A DNA stretch of 64,000 bases from Bacillus haynesii (GCF_001969855.1 NZ_MRBL01000013.1:163914-227913); one strand, 5' to 3'; counted from the stretch's first letter, positions 1 through 9,510 are shown. Program-made: numbers and translations. The notes: generated from the letters alone by a model not told the origin.

Positions 1-88
1 CTTTTTTTATGGGGTTTTTTTGTTGTCAGAAAATATCCCCTTCCCTTAAATTGCCTGCCTTAAATTGATTCACAAAACCGTTTTGAAA

Positions 89-96
89 GCCGATAT
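89..96 (+). promoter_or_regulatory. Candidate sigma-D -10 element before the chemoreceptor
   Basis: The octamer GCCGATAT matches the sigma-D (motility/chemotaxis sigma factor) -10 consensus exactly and lies 32 bases before the ATG of a chemoreceptor, the class of gene sigma-D usually drives. No good TAAA -35 element sits at the expected 14-16 base spacing; the nearest TAAA is at 61-64, 24 bases away. The call therefore rests on the -10 match and the gene type. Confidence 0.5.
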
Positions 97-128
97 GTAA
101 AGTAAATAAATTGATGGGAGAACACCAT

Positions 129-1847
129 ATGAATCTGTTGAGAAATATAAAAATCAGAAGCAAACTGTTTGTCATCATTATCATTTCGGCACTGGCTTTG
201 TCGATTGTCGGCATCCAAGGGGTAGGCGGGCTGAGCAAGCTTTCCAAAGGTTCCGAGATGATCTATCAAGATCAATTGATTCCCAACCAGTTGTTTGCAA
301 GATTAAAAGCGAACAACCTTGATATTGATACGTACAAATTCGAGTTAATGGTGACGAAAGACAACGATCGAAATGAAACTTTGCAAAAAAACATTCAGGA
401 AAAAAACAAAGAAAACAGCACCTTAATGGAAAAGATCGATCAGCTGAAATTAATGGACAACGTCTCTGAAAAATACGAGAGCTTCAAAAGCGAATACAAG
501 AAATTGCAAGATATCAGCAGCGACATGCTCAGCTTGGCGGTGATGAACGAAAATGACAAAGCATATGATGTCTATCTAAAAGAGATGGATCCTCAAAGGA
601 AAACGGTCAACCAGCTGATTGAAGACATTCAAACATTAAATGCTGATAACGCCAAAACAATCTATCAGCGGGATTCTAAAGAAGCTGGTTCTATCATCAC
701 GCTTCTCATCATTGTCATCGCAGCATCGCTTGTTTTATCCATCTCGATCGGCCTCTTAATGACAAGGCTGATCACAAAACCGATCAAAGACATTCAAGCG
801 CTGTTCACAGAAACAGAGCAAGGCGATTTTACTGTCAAAGGAACATATCAATCGAAAGATGAATTGGGATTGCTGACAGCATCGTTTAACAAAATGGTAG
901 CAGGCGTCCGTTCGATCATTGAAACGGTCGGCGAAACGTCGCACCAAGTTGCTTCATCATCACAAGAATTGAGCGCCAGCGCTGATGAAAGCACAAAGGC
1001 GAGCGAGTACATCTCAACGACGATCCAGGAGCTTGCAGTAGGCTCTGATCAGCAGGTGGAAAGCGTTGAAAACAGCAGAACCGTTATTAAGGGAATGACC
1101 GAGTTTGCCGGAAGAATTTCTTCCAATGCCGAAAAAGCTGCCGCCACCGCTGACCAAACGGCGCTGATGTCGCTTGAAGGCACGAAAGCCATTGATAAAG
1201 TGAGCGCTCAAATGAAGTCTATTAATGAAACGGTCGTCTCTCTCTCAGAAGCATTTAAACATTTAACAGAGCGTTCCAATGAGATCGGGAATATTACCGA
1301 AGTGATTACGAGCATCGCTGAACAAACGAACCTGCTTGCTTTAAACGCAGCCATTGAAGCGGCCCGGGCGGGAGAACAAGGAAAAGGCTTTGCCGTCGTC
1401 GCGGATGAAGTCAGAAAATTAGCCGAGCAATCGGCCCAGTCAGCAGAACAGATTACAAGATTGATTACGATCATTCAAAACGATACAAAGCAGACGATGA
1501 ACTCGGTCATTTCAGCAACCGGAGAAGTCAAAGAAGGACTTGTCGTCGTTCATGAAGCCGGAGGCGCTTTCCAAAAAATCGAAAATTCGATAACGGAGGT
1601 CGTCACACAGATCAATGACGTGACAAACTTGGTGAAAAACCTGACAGCCGGCACAAGCGAAATCGAAACCGCCATTTCCGGCGTCAAAGAAGTAGCGGAG
1701 ACTGCAGCGGGAAGCACGCAAACGGTCAGTGCGGCAACCCAGGAGCAGCTTGCTTCAATGGAGGAAATCGCCGCCGCATCACAGATCCTCGCGCAAAACG
1801 CCGAAGAGCTGCAGCATCTGATCCAGAAATTCAAAATTAAAGATTAA
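129..1847 (+). CDS. Methyl-accepting chemotaxis protein (4HB sensor, HAMP)
   Basis: Transmembrane chemoreceptor that would signal through CheW/CheA to the flagellar motor. A first membrane segment (about residues 12-35) is followed by a roughly 150-residue helical extracytoplasmic region of four-helix-bundle type, a second membrane segment near 190-215, a HAMP linker and a long helical signalling domain. The hairpin tip shows the highly conserved [19 protein letters not shown] stretch. The ATG at 129 follows GGGAG at 116-120; a TTG/ATG pair at 111/114 would lengthen the protein by only six residues and has no ribosome site. Length 572 aa is normal. The ligand cannot be told from sequence. The gene ends at a strong terminator shared with the convergent kinase gene. 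Confidence 0.93.
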   Translation: MNLLRNIKIRSKLFVIIIISALALSIVGIQGVGGLSKLSKGSEMIYQDQLIPNQLFARLKANNLDIDTYKFELMVTKDNDRNETLQKNIQEKNKENSTLMEKIDQLKLMDNVSEKYESFKSEYKKLQDISSDMLSLAVMNENDKAYDVYLKEMDPQRKTVNQLIEDIQTLNADNAKTIYQRDSKEAGSIITLLIIVIAASLVLSISIGLLMTRLITKPIKDIQALFTETEQGDFTVKGTYQSKDELGLLTASFNKMVAGVRSIIETVGETSHQVASSSQELSASADESTKASEYISTTIQELAVGSDQQVESVENSRTVIKGMTEFAGRISSNAEKAAATADQTALMSLEGTKAIDKVSAQMKSINETVVSLSEAFKHLTERSNEIGNITEVITSIAEQTNLLALNAAIEAARAGEQGKGFAVVADEVRKLAEQSAQSAEQITRLITIIQNDTKQTMNSVISATGEVKEGLVVVHEAGGAFQKIENSITEVVTQINDVTNLVKNLTAGTSEIETAISGVKEVAETAAGSTQTVSAATQEQLASMEEIAAASQILAQNAEELQHLIQKFKIKD

Positions 1848-1850
1848 CAA

Positions 1851-1879
1851 AACCCCGCCAGACGCTGTCTGGCGGGGTT
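1851..1879. terminator. Bidirectional terminator between mcp and yclK
   Basis: Perfect 13-base stem AACCCCGCCAGAC / GTCTGGCGGGGTT with a GCT loop, placed between the stop codons of two convergent genes. A-rich sequence lies to its left and a short T run to its right, so it can serve both strands. Confidence 0.9.
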
Positions 1880-1883
1880 CTAT

Positions 1884-3308
1884 TCATTCATCATCTCTCG
1901 CCGTCAGCGGCAGACGGATGATAAATTTTGTTCCTTTGTTTTTCTCGCTTTCAATCTCAACCGTGCCGTTGTGAAGGGAGACGAGCTGTCTGACGATCGA
2001 CAGCCCCAGCCCGTATTCTCCGTAAGGGGTGTTTGTCCGTGATAAATCTGCTTTATAAAAACGATCCCAAATGTTTTCGATATCCTTTTCATCAATGCCG
2101 ATTCCAGTATCCTCTACTTCGATCACCGTCTCCTTGTAGTCTTCCCGGCCTCTCAGCCAAACGGTTCCGTTCGTTGTGAATTGAATGCTGTTCTTCGTGA
2201 TATTGACGAGAATCTGGATGAGCCGGTCATAATCGGCATTGACCATCACATGATCCTCCACATCGAGGATCAGCTGATTCTGTTTCTCCTCCGCCTGAAG
2301 CGCCAGCTGCTCTTTAATGATTTCAAACACTTCGATCAGCGGATAATGCAGCTTTTGCAGTGTAATCTGGTTGGAGCGGATTTTTTCATAATCAAGGTTT
2401 TCGTTGACGAGACGAATCAGCCTTTTTGTCTCCTCCGTAATCAGTTTCATACATTTATCCTGCTGATCTTCAGGTATCGTCTGGCTGTTCATCCCTTCCA
2501 CTAATCCGCTGATCGTCGTCAGCGGCGTCTTCAGCTCATGTGAGACGTCAGTGATAAACTGCCTTCTCCGCTTTTCGAGCCGGTCGATTTCTTCGCTTGA
2601 GCTTTTTAACTTGCGGGCCATAATGTTAAAGTCGTCCCCCAAATCACCGATTTCATCCTTATTGCGGTTTTCAATATGGATGTTATAATCCCCGGCCGCG
2701 ACTTTTTTCGTTGCGTCGCGGAGCTTCTGAATGCGGGTGACATGGAATTTGGACGTCAGCCAGCTTAAGAGAATAGCGATTAAGATGACACCCGCCGCTG
2801 TAAAGAGCATAAAGCGGTTCATGTCGCTGATCATTTCCTCGGTCCCGCTGATCGGAGCGGTCAGCAGAATGCCTCCCTGAAATTCATTGTTGACGATGTT
2901 GGGCAGCGCGACGACCGATACTTCCTCATTAAAACGATTAAAGTCGGTTTTGACGACAACGGCCTTTCCATCTTTAAGCTCTTTCCATTCTTCATCACTG
3001 AGCAGCAGTTTTCGCGGCCGCAAATCGGCCGGCGTCATCAAGACCTCTTTCTTTTCATTAAATAGAAAGAAGCTGATCTTCCTGCTTCGCAAAATTTCCT
3101 CAAACGGCTTCATAATGGCCGGCGCGCCTTTTGGCCGCATCTCCATTTCGCCCATGATGCGGTAGCCGTAGGAAGACAGCTCATCGACTTTGCTCTCGTA
3201 CGCAAAGTCTTTGACAAAATGGGAAAACAGCGCCCCCGTGATGAGAAAAGCCAGGATTAATATACTGATGTGACTGGCCAGCAGCTGATAGAGATACTTA
3301 ATCTTCAT
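1884..3308 (-). CDS. yclK: Sensor histidine kinase YclK
   Basis: Membrane histidine kinase, partner of the response regulator immediately upstream. It has an N-terminal membrane segment, an extracytoplasmic sensor region to about residue 160, a second membrane segment near 168-190, HAMP, a dimerisation domain with DVSHELKTPLT (phospho-accepting His) and an ATPase domain with an N box, a DTGIGI G1 box and a GLGLSIV G2 box. At 474 aa it agrees with B. subtilis YclK. Its ATG lies inside the last codons of yclJ (11-base overlap), so translation is probably coupled. The stimulus is unknown. The divergent yclI-yclH transporter is the expected target. Confidence 0.9.
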   Translation of the reverse strand: MKIKYLYQLLASHISILILAFLITGALFSHFVKDFAYESKVDELSSYGYRIMGEMEMRPKGAPAIMKPFEEILRSRKISFFLFNEKKEVLMTPADLRPRKLLLSDEEWKELKDGKAVVVKTDFNRFNEEVSVVALPNIVNNEFQGGILLTAPISGTEEMISDMNRFMLFTAAGVILIAILLSWLTSKFHVTRIQKLRDATKKVAAGDYNIHIENRNKDEIGDLGDDFNIMARKLKSSSEEIDRLEKRRRQFITDVSHELKTPLTTISGLVEGMNSQTIPEDQQDKCMKLITEETKRLIRLVNENLDYEKIRSNQITLQKLHYPLIEVFEIIKEQLALQAEEKQNQLILDVEDHVMVNADYDRLIQILVNITKNSIQFTTNGTVWLRGREDYKETVIEVEDTGIGIDEKDIENIWDRFYKADLSRTNTPYGEYGLGLSIVRQLVSLHNGTVEIESEKNKGTKFIIRLPLTARDDE

Positions 3309-3984
3309 CGAACTTATACCCTACTCCCCATACGGTATAAAGAAACGGCCGCGAGTCGCTGCCAAGCTTTTTTCTCAACCGTTTAATATGAACGTCAACG
3401 GTCCGCTCGTCTCCGTAGAATTGGTATCCCCAGACCTGCTCAAGCAGCTGTTCCCTTGAAAAAACCTGTTTCGGGCTTTGCACCAGGTAATACAACAAAT
3501 CGAACTCTTTAGGCGTCAAATTTTGAATTTGAACGCCGTCCAAAAATACTTCTCTCGTTTTTTTATTGATTTTAAAATGTCCCGTTTCAAGCGTGTCTCT
3601 GTCAGTGGAATCCTCCAGGCCGGCACTTTGATATCTCCGGCTCACCGCTTTGATTCTCGCCACAAGCGCCAAAGGGCTGAACGGCTTTGTCACATAATCA
3701 TCAGCTCCGAGCTCAAAACCGAGCACCTGGTCTGATTCCGTATCTTTTGCCGTCAGCATAATAATCGGAACCGTGCTCTCTTCCCTGACCTTTTTGCAGA
3801 TCGTGACCCCGCCCATGGACGGCAGCATGATATCGATGATCAGCAAATCCCAATCACCCGATTTAAAACGGTTATATCCCTCAAGTCCGTCATGGACGAA
3901 CTCTGTTTCAAATCCTTCTTTTGCAAAAAACATTTCTGTCATTGTACATACACTTAAATTATCTTCGATCATTAATATTTTCAT
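3298..3984 (-). CDS. yclJ: OmpR-family response regulator YclJ
   Basis: DNA-binding response regulator. The receiver domain (residues 1-115) begins MKILMIEDN and holds the phospho-acceptor Asp in LLIIDIMLPSMGG and the conserved Lys in DDYVTKPFSP. The C-terminal winged helix (about 130-225) has the usual LTPKEFDLLYYL and RTVDVHIKRLRKKL segments. The start at 3984 is chosen because GGAGG lies 10 bases upstream and the receiver begins there; an upstream start at 4008 would add eight residues with no family support. Length 228 aa fits YclJ. It is the first gene of yclJK, divergent from yclI. Confidence 0.92.
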   Translation of the reverse strand: MKILMIEDNLSVCTMTEMFFAKEGFETEFVHDGLEGYNRFKSGDWDLLIIDIMLPSMGGVTICKKVREESTVPIIMLTAKDTESDQVLGFELGADDYVTKPFSPLALVARIKAVSRRYQSAGLEDSTDRDTLETGHFKINKKTREVFLDGVQIQNLTPKEFDLLYYLVQSPKQVFSREQLLEQVWGYQFYGDERTVDVHIKRLRKKLGSDSRPFLYTVWGVGYKFDED

Positions 3985-4081
3985 CGTAAATGTGCCTCCG
4001 CCAGACAAAAGTTAGATTCATTTTACACATGGCTCAGCCATTTCTCAATTCCATTCTGAACATTTAAAGGACTGGCAACAG

Positions 4082-4103
4082 TTTGGTCATAATTTGTTCA
4101 TAA
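4082..4103 (+). promoter_or_regulatory. Tandem direct repeat, likely YclJ operator
   Basis: Two adjacent 11-base units, TTTGGTCATAA and TTTGTTCATAA, differ at one position and are repeated exactly one helical turn apart. This is the architecture that OmpR-family regulators bind. They lie upstream of yclI, just before a possible -10 element TAAGAT at 4112-4117, in the divergent yclJ/yclI region. Assignment to YclJ is inference from position. Confidence 0.6.
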
Positions 4104-4201
4104 GTAGCGGCTAAGATGTAATCAAGCATAAGGCAAAAGCCCTACTGCCGTTTGACTTCGCAGCCATAATAAATGAAATAGATACGGAGGAATCACGCGT
4201 T

Positions 4202-5641
4202 ATGAATTTTTTCAAACGAGCCTTTTGGAGCATGAAAGCGAAAAAAGGAAAAACACTTTTACAATTGTTTGTTTTCACGATGATTTGCGTGCTCGTGCTG
4301 ACAGGAATTACGATCCAGTCGGCAGCCGTGAAATCGAGCGAACTGGCAAGGGAACAGCTTGGAGGCAGCGTCACGCTCAAAGTTGACAGGGAAAAAATGA
4401 TGAAAAAACAGCAGGAATCAGGAGACCGGAAAAGGTTTGAATCGACTCCCGTTTCTGTCAAATCAGCCGAGAAACTTGCGAGCCTTGACCATGTCAAAAG
4501 CTATAACTTCATCTCCTCAACATCTGCTTTAGCGGACAATTTCGCTCCGATCGAAAGCGGTGACGAGGATTCAACGAACTCAAACAGCGATCAGCAGGCC
4601 GGGCCGGGCGGCAATGAACAGGGCGGCCGGCAAATGATGCAGGCTGACGTATCAATCGAAGGTGTGACAAGCACAGCCCTTGTCAGCGAATTTTCCGACG
4701 GAACATCAAAGATCACCGAAGGCCGTGCTTTAACAAAGGATGATGTGAATAAAAAAGTTGCCGTGATTGAAGAAACGCTTGCCGAAGAAAACGATCTGAA
4801 GGTCGGTGATACGATCAAAGTCAAAGCGAGCAGCGATGAAGATACAACGATCAATTTAAAAATCGTCGGAATCTATCAAACGACTTCATCCGGAGACAAT
4901 CAAGCGCAAAACTTCGCCTTTTTAAACCCTTATAACAAAATCTACACACCATATACGGCGGCATCGGTTTTAAAAGGCGACGATTATAAAAACGCGATTG
5001 ATGAAGCGGTCTACAATATGGACGACGCCTCCAACATCGACGCTTTCATTGCGGCTGCCAAGAAAACAGGCATTGATTTGGATACACTCACATTGGATGC
5101 CAATGATCAATTGTACCAGCAGATGGTCGGCCCGATTGAAAATGTCGCGTCCTTCTCGAAAAATGTCGTCTATCTTGTCACGATCGCGGGAGCGGTGATC
5201 CTCGGACTGATCGTCATGATGTCAATCAGGGAAAGAAAATACGAAATGGGCGTTCTGATGGCGATCGGTGAAAAACGCTGGAAACTGGTCGGACAGTTTT
5301 TGGCCGAAATCTTAATGATCGCAGTGCTTGCCATCGGCATCTCAGCATTAACCGGCAGCCTGATTGCGGGGCAAATCGGGAATCAGCTCTTGAGCCAGCA
5401 AATCGAACAAACGTCAGCTAGCCAGTCTGCAGGCGGAATGGTGGGTCCAGGCGGAGGAGGCTTCTTCGGACAAAGTACCGCTCAAGTCTCAGCCATTGAT
5501 CAGCTCGACATTCAAGTATCCTTCGGGGACTTAATGGCACTCGGCGGCACCGGCCTATTAATCGCGATGTTCGCGACACTCCTTCCGTCAATATCTGTTT
5601 TAAGGCTCCATCCGAAAACGATTTTAACAAAACAAGAATAG
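4202..5641 (+). CDS. yclI: ABC transporter permease YclI (FtsX/MacB family)
   Basis: Membrane subunit of an ABC transporter, working with the ATPase encoded directly downstream. One N-terminal membrane segment (about 20-42) is followed by a large extracytoplasmic domain and three C-terminal segments (near 325-345, 375-395 and 450-470), the topology of MacB/FtsX-type permeases that move envelope substrates or peptides rather than importing nutrients. The extracytoplasmic region contains a low-complexity stretch rich in Asp, Asn, Gln and Gly near 120-145, and a Gly-rich stretch near 405-425. GGAGG precedes the ATG by about a dozen bases. The substrate is unknown. The repeats upstream suggest control by YclJK. 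Confidence 0.88.
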   Translation: MNFFKRAFWSMKAKKGKTLLQLFVFTMICVLVLTGITIQSAAVKSSELAREQLGGSVTLKVDREKMMKKQQESGDRKRFESTPVSVKSAEKLASLDHVKSYNFISSTSALADNFAPIESGDEDSTNSNSDQQAGPGGNEQGGRQMMQADVSIEGVTSTALVSEFSDGTSKITEGRALTKDDVNKKVAVIEETLAEENDLKVGDTIKVKASSDEDTTINLKIVGIYQTTSSGDNQAQNFAFLNPYNKIYTPYTAASVLKGDDYKNAIDEAVYNMDDASNIDAFIAAAKKTGIDLDTLTLDANDQLYQQMVGPIENVASFSKNVVYLVTIAGAVILGLIVMMSIRERKYEMGVLMAIGEKRWKLVGQFLAEILMIAVLAIGISALTGSLIAGQIGNQLLSQQIEQTSASQSAGGMVGPGGGGFFGQSTAQVSAIDQLDIQVSFGDLMALGGTGLLIAMFATLLPSISVLRLHPKTILTKQE

Positions 5642-5656
5642 AAAGAAGTGAAGATC

Positions 5657-6340
5657 ATGGGCAGTATTTTAGAATTTCAGAATGTCGGCTATTGGTATAA
5701 AAATCAGGAACAGCCTCTTTTCGAAGATATCAGCATTCAATTCAGCCAAGGACTCTTATATACGATTGTCGGGACTTCCGGTTCAGGCAAAACCACTTTT
5801 TTATCGTTGGCAGGCGGACTTGACGTGCCAAAAGAGGGGGACATCCTGTATAAAGGAGAAAATATTTCAAAAATCGGGCTGACCAGCTTCCGCAATCAAT
5901 ATGTATCGATCGTCTTTCAGTCCTATAACCTGCTGCCGTATATGACAGCTCTCCAAAATATCACGTCGGCTATGGAAATTACCGGTTCTCAGGTCCAAAA
6001 CAAAGAACAATACGCTTTGAAGATGCTCGAAAAAGTCGGCATCCGTGAAAAACAGGCCAGACAGAAAGTATTGACATTAAGCGGCGGCCAGCAGCAGCGT
6101 GTCTCCATCATCAGAGCGTTCTGCTGCGACACGGACTTAATCGTCGCCGATGAACCGACAGGCAACTTGGATGAAGATACATCAAAGGACATCGTCCGGC
6201 TCTTCCAAAACCTTGCCCACCAAGAAAACAAATGCGTCATCATGGTCACCCATGATGAACAGATCGCGAAAGTATCCGATGTCAACATCCGGCTTTCAAG
6301 GGGCGGCTTTACCGTCAAAAACCGCAGATCAGCAGGATAA
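5657..6340 (+). CDS. yclH: ABC transporter ATP-binding protein YclH
   Basis: Nucleotide-binding subunit that powers YclI. Walker A is GTSGSGKTT (near residue 40), the Q loop follows in VFQSYN, the signature is [10 protein letters not shown] and Walker B is LIVADEPTGNLD, with the switch His in MVTHD. The LolD/MacB-like spacing fits an FtsX-type partner. I chose the ATG at 5657 because it gives the start found in YclH proteins; an in-frame GTG at 5648 would add three residues. The ribosome site GAAGTG is weak and the gene begins 15 bases after yclI, so it probably relies on the yclI transcript. 227 aa. Confidence 0.9.
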   Translation: MGSILEFQNVGYWYKNQEQPLFEDISIQFSQGLLYTIVGTSGSGKTTFLSLAGGLDVPKEGDILYKGENISKIGLTSFRNQYVSIVFQSYNLLPYMTALQNITSAMEITGSQVQNKEQYALKMLEKVGIREKQARQKVLTLSGGQQQRVSIIRAFCCDTDLIVADEPTGNLDEDTSKDIVRLFQNLAHQENKCVIMVTHDEQIAKVSDVNIRLSRGGFTVKNRRSAG

Positions 6341-6342
6341 GA

Positions 6343-6362
6343 GGAACGGCATGAGCCGTTCC
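6343..6362 (+). terminator. Terminator after yclIH, facing the merR gene
   Basis: Stem GGAACGGC / GCCGTTCC with an ATGA loop, followed on the plus strand by a pyrimidine-rich tract ending in TTCTTTTT. It sits between convergent yclH and the MerR gene. Confidence 0.75.
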
Positions 6363-6371
6363 CCCTTCTTT

Positions 6372-7100
6372 TTATGAAGCAAAAGCTTCTGCAGCCGCCG
6401 CCAAATAATACGAGAGGCCTGTTTGCTGATTTTCAAGCATTCCGCGATGAAAATCATCTTCGATAAAGAAGCGTGTCTGCGTCTGAAAATCTTCGGGCGT
6501 GATCCCCAAAAACTTGAGGTGCCGTTTAATTGCGGTCTTCACTTGTTCATGGTCGTGTTTGACTCCGTCTCTGAGCGCTTCGGCCATTCCATTCATAAAA
6601 CGGGCCGCCTCTTCAGCTTTTTCATTCATTTCTTCCGCTATGATCGGTTCCCCTTTCAGCAAATCGACATCATACGTCTCCTTCAAATAGCGGTTCTGTT
6701 CAGCGAGTGCATCCTCCCATTCCCCGCTGCTTGAAAACCCTTTAAACATGCTCGATTGATCCATTGCTTCTCCTTTCCCGGCCTGCTGAATCGAGAGATC
6801 GATCGTAGAAATAAGCTGTTTTACCCTGTCCAAACGGGCAGTAAAAAGACGTTTTTGCTCAGACAAAATCGTCAGTCGATCAGCTTCACCGTCCAGTATT
6901 TGCTTAATTGCCTTGAGCGGAAATTCGAGCTCCCGATAAAACAAGATGTGCTGCAGCCGTTCCAGCTCTTTTACCCCGTAAAGACGATAGCCGGCATCCG
7001 TCACCTCTGCGGGGCATAGAAGGCCGATTTTATGGTAGTGGTACAGCGTTTTGATCGTGATATTCGCCAAGCGAGCCACTTCTTTTACCGTATAGAGCAT
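6372..7100 (-). CDS. MerR-family regulator with TipAS-like ligand domain
   Basis: Transcription activator of the MerR/TipAL type. Residues 1-70 form the winged-helix DNA-binding domain (LYTVKEVARLANITIKTLYHYH, then GYRLYG), followed by a coiled-coil dimerisation helix. Residues about 115-240 match the layout of the TipAS/Mta antibiotic-recognition domain, with short helices and repeated aromatics such as RFMNGMAEAL and the C-terminal GLSYYLAAA. Such proteins sense thiopeptides or other hydrophobic drugs. The ATG at 7100 follows GAGGTGAGG; a TTG directly before it is less likely. 242 aa. A promoter with the 19-base spacer typical of MerR control lies upstream, so autoregulation is likely. No obvious efflux target gene is adjacent. 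Confidence 0.85.
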   Translation of the reverse strand: MLYTVKEVARLANITIKTLYHYHKIGLLCPAEVTDAGYRLYGVKELERLQHILFYRELEFPLKAIKQILDGEADRLTILSEQKRLFTARLDRVKQLISTIDLSIQQAGKGEAMDQSSMFKGFSSSGEWEDALAEQNRYLKETYDVDLLKGEPIIAEEMNEKAEEAARFMNGMAEALRDGVKHDHEQVKTAIKRHLKFLGITPEDFQTQTRFFIEDDFHRGMLENQQTGLSYYLAAAAEAFAS

Positions 7101-7120
7101 CAAACCTCACCTCGTCTGTC

Positions 7121-7151
7121 ATGTTAAAGGGTGCCCTAAGGGCGGAGTCAA
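7121..7151 (-). promoter_or_regulatory. MerR-type promoter with 19-base spacer
   Basis: On the minus strand TTGACT (7151-7146) and TAACAT (7126-7121) are separated by exactly 19 bases, and the spacer holds the perfect dyad GCCCTTAGGGC. An over-long spacer with a central palindrome is the hallmark of promoters that MerR proteins untwist. It lies directly upstream of the MerR gene, and its -35 begins five bases from the gerKB stop codon. Confidence 0.75.
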
Positions 7152-7155
7152 TCCA

Positions 7156-8262
7156 TTACATGGCCTTTTTTTTATTTTTTTTCATTTTCACATAAGCGAC
7201 TATGCAAATAAAAGCGGGAAGGATCACCTGCATCGGCAAATGGACATATAATGGAACAAACTCGATTCCTTCTTTAACATGCTCTGAAATGTTACTGGCA
7301 ATAGAGACGGACAAAATCAAAATGATAATGCCGATGACATGAACAATTTTGGAGGGATTTTTAAGCTTGAATAAAACGGTCACACCTTCGGTTACGGCAT
7401 ACATGAAAATGCTCATCTTAAAAAAACCGCCAATCACCAACACGAGCATGAAAAATACATCAAGCCTGTCCAAGAATTCGGCTACTTGAATCGTCTGGAT
7501 CGTACTCAGCAATGGAAAGCGCGACCGCATATTGAGGTCGACGCCGAGCACGCTGATGTTCAATGCGACATTAAAAGCCAGGATGATGCCGCTGATGGCG
7601 ATTCCCAACAACCCGGCTTTTTTCGCTTGTTTCTTTTCCTTTAAATACGGCAGGATCAATGTAAAGACGATAATTTCTCCAAACGGAAAATAAAGTGTTT
7701 GCGTGAACACGGCATGGAGCATCGGACCGGGGCCGTTTCCGAGAATAGGCAAAAGCTCTTTCGGTTTAACCAAGCCTGACGAAACAATCAGGATGAGGCC
7801 CGTGACAGCAAGCCAAAACATGATGCCAAACAGCAGCTCGCCTGAACGGGCCAGGACCTCGATTCCTTTCCTCACGGTAAAAATACAAACTGCAATCAAC
7901 AATCCATTCGCGAAGATAATCGGTGTGTTCGGATAAGCCGATGTCAGCAGCATTTCGCCAAAATCGCGTAAAACCCTTGCCGCAATATAACAATAATAAA
8001 CAATGTAGATAAAAGAGAGGCCCCAGCCAACCGGTTTTCCAAAAATATTCATCAGCGTTTCATAGGGAGAGGCATCAGGATTCACCTGGTAGAAAAAGTG
8101 GTGCATCATAAACAAAGCCAGCCCTCCGACTGTTCCGAACAAGATCGCGATCCAGGCGTCCTGTTCGGCAGATTGTCCAGGAAAAATCAGCAGAGAGCTG
8201 CTGAGTTCAAACAGAACAATCAGCACGAACAGCTGTGCAGCACTGATTTTTGCTTTTTCCAT
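7156..8262 (-). CDS. gerKB: Spore germination protein GerKB (inner-membrane permease)
   Basis: B subunit of the GerK nutrient germinant receptor, an APC-superfamily-like protein with about ten membrane segments across its 368 residues. GerK acts in the inner membrane of the spore and, in B. subtilis, works with GerB in the response to asparagine, glucose, fructose and K+. The sequence begins MEKAKISAAQLFVLIVLFEL and ends in a Lys-rich tail. It follows gerKC with a short gap and a GGAGGG ribosome site. The A-C-B gene order matches B. subtilis gerK. Confidence 0.92.
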   Translation of the reverse strand: MEKAKISAAQLFVLIVLFELSSSLLIFPGQSAEQDAWIAILFGTVGGLALFMMHHFFYQVNPDASPYETLMNIFGKPVGWGLSFIYIVYYCYIAARVLRDFGEMLLTSAYPNTPIIFANGLLIAVCIFTVRKGIEVLARSGELLFGIMFWLAVTGLILIVSSGLVKPKELLPILGNGPGPMLHAVFTQTLYFPFGEIIVFTLILPYLKEKKQAKKAGLLGIAISGIILAFNVALNISVLGVDLNMRSRFPLLSTIQTIQVAEFLDRLDVFFMLVLVIGGFFKMSIFMYAVTEGVTVLFKLKNPSKIVHVIGIIILILSVSIASNISEHVKEGIEFVPLYVHLPMQVILPAFICIVAYVKMKKNKKKAM

Positions 8263-8286
8263 TTAAAGCCCTCCTCTCTCTTTCAT

Positions 8287-9510
8287 TCAAGAACGCCCTT
8301 CATGATGATTCAAAATGTTCGGGTTGTTCCTTAAACCTGTTCTCCTTACATATGCGTTAACCGTAATGTCGACATCTGTGTCAGGAAAGTACCGGTTGCT
8401 CCACTCGCCCTCCATCTTTTTCCACACTTCCGGGTGGGTGCGATAGACAACATCACCGAATTGCAGAACATCCGTCTTGTTTCGCTTAACAACGTCAATC
8501 GTATTCTGCAATTCATTTTTCAGTTCCTTTGCCACCTTTCTTTCGATGTCGCTCAGCACTTTTGGATCATCCAGGTGAATCGGCACAGTTGTTTCGCCGA
8601 TGTCCCCTTCCATGTCGACGTCAACCGAAATCGCCGGCTTGCCGTTTTTCAGGTGAGAGCTGACTTTTGTTTTTTGGCGGATGACGTCAAATGTGACGGC
8701 ATCTTTCTCGTGATTCACTGGAATTGTCAAATACGTCCTGCTGATTTTATTGCGCAGCCATAAAACGCCTCTCGCGGTTTTGCCTTCAAGCCAATTGACG
8801 AGTTTGCCCTCTTTAATGACTGCCAAGCCGTCCGCTTCGACTATTGCCTCAGGAGATGTAGACTGCACGTTTTCCATTTTTTCACCCTTTTCCTTATTTC
8901 CGGTTACTTTAAAGGAAGAAATAATCGGGTGCTTTGCCTTCGATGTTAAGCACTTGATGACATCCTGGACGCTCGTTTTCATTTGTTCTCCCAAATGCTT
9001 TTCAGTAAATTGCAGCGTTTTGTTTACTTTATTTGACGGGATCTTATCGATCGGCGTCAGCGTCCGGATGAATGTTTTCGCTTTTTGGCCGCGGGAAATA
9101 ATAATCGTCGCCGTTGAACGAAAATCGGTGTCCCGGTCAAGAACATCAAGAATTTTAATCAAGCCTTCTTCCTTAGCGAGTTTTTCATCAACAACCAACA
9201 AGTTGGTGTGAGAGTAATAAATCTCCCGCGACATTTTCGCTGACGCATGCCTGCTCATTTCCGTCAGATTGTTTCCCGTCACAGAATAACTTGAAACCGG
9301 CGGCCTGTCTCCTCCCTGTCCGCCTTGAAGGCCTCCTGTCACATTGATCGGATTGACGATCTGATAGCTCAATTCGTAATCTGTATCTTTACCTTTATCA
9401 ATACCGATAGCAGTGATCAGCAGCAAATCTGTCAGCTCTCTTTTATCCCAGCATCCTTGAAGAAGAACAATGGCGGCCAATAGGAGCACAATTTTAAGGC
9501 TTCGTTTCAT
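8287..9510 (-). CDS. gerKC: Spore germination lipoprotein GerKC
   Basis: C subunit of the GerK receptor, a lipoprotein on the outer face of the spore inner membrane. The signal peptide MKRSLKIVLLLAAIVLLQGC ends in a lipobox (LLQGC, lipidated Cys about residue 20) and the mature protein begins CWDKRELTDL, as in GerAC-type proteins. The start at 9510 gives 407 aa, the B. subtilis GerKC length; a start four codons earlier has no support. The gene overlaps the end of gerKA by 17 bases. Confidence 0.92.
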   Translation of the reverse strand: MKRSLKIVLLLAAIVLLQGCWDKRELTDLLLITAIGIDKGKDTDYELSYQIVNPINVTGGLQGGQGGDRPPVSSYSVTGNNLTEMSRHASAKMSREIYYSHTNLLVVDEKLAKEEGLIKILDVLDRDTDFRSTATIIISRGQKAKTFIRTLTPIDKIPSNKVNKTLQFTEKHLGEQMKTSVQDVIKCLTSKAKHPIISSFKVTGNKEKGEKMENVQSTSPEAIVEADGLAVIKEGKLVNWLEGKTARGVLWLRNKISRTYLTIPVNHEKDAVTFDVIRQKTKVSSHLKNGKPAISVDVDMEGDIGETTVPIHLDDPKVLSDIERKVAKELKNELQNTIDVVKRNKTDVLQFGDVVYRTHPEVWKKMEGEWSNRYFPDTDVDITVNAYVRRTGLRNNPNILNHHEGRS

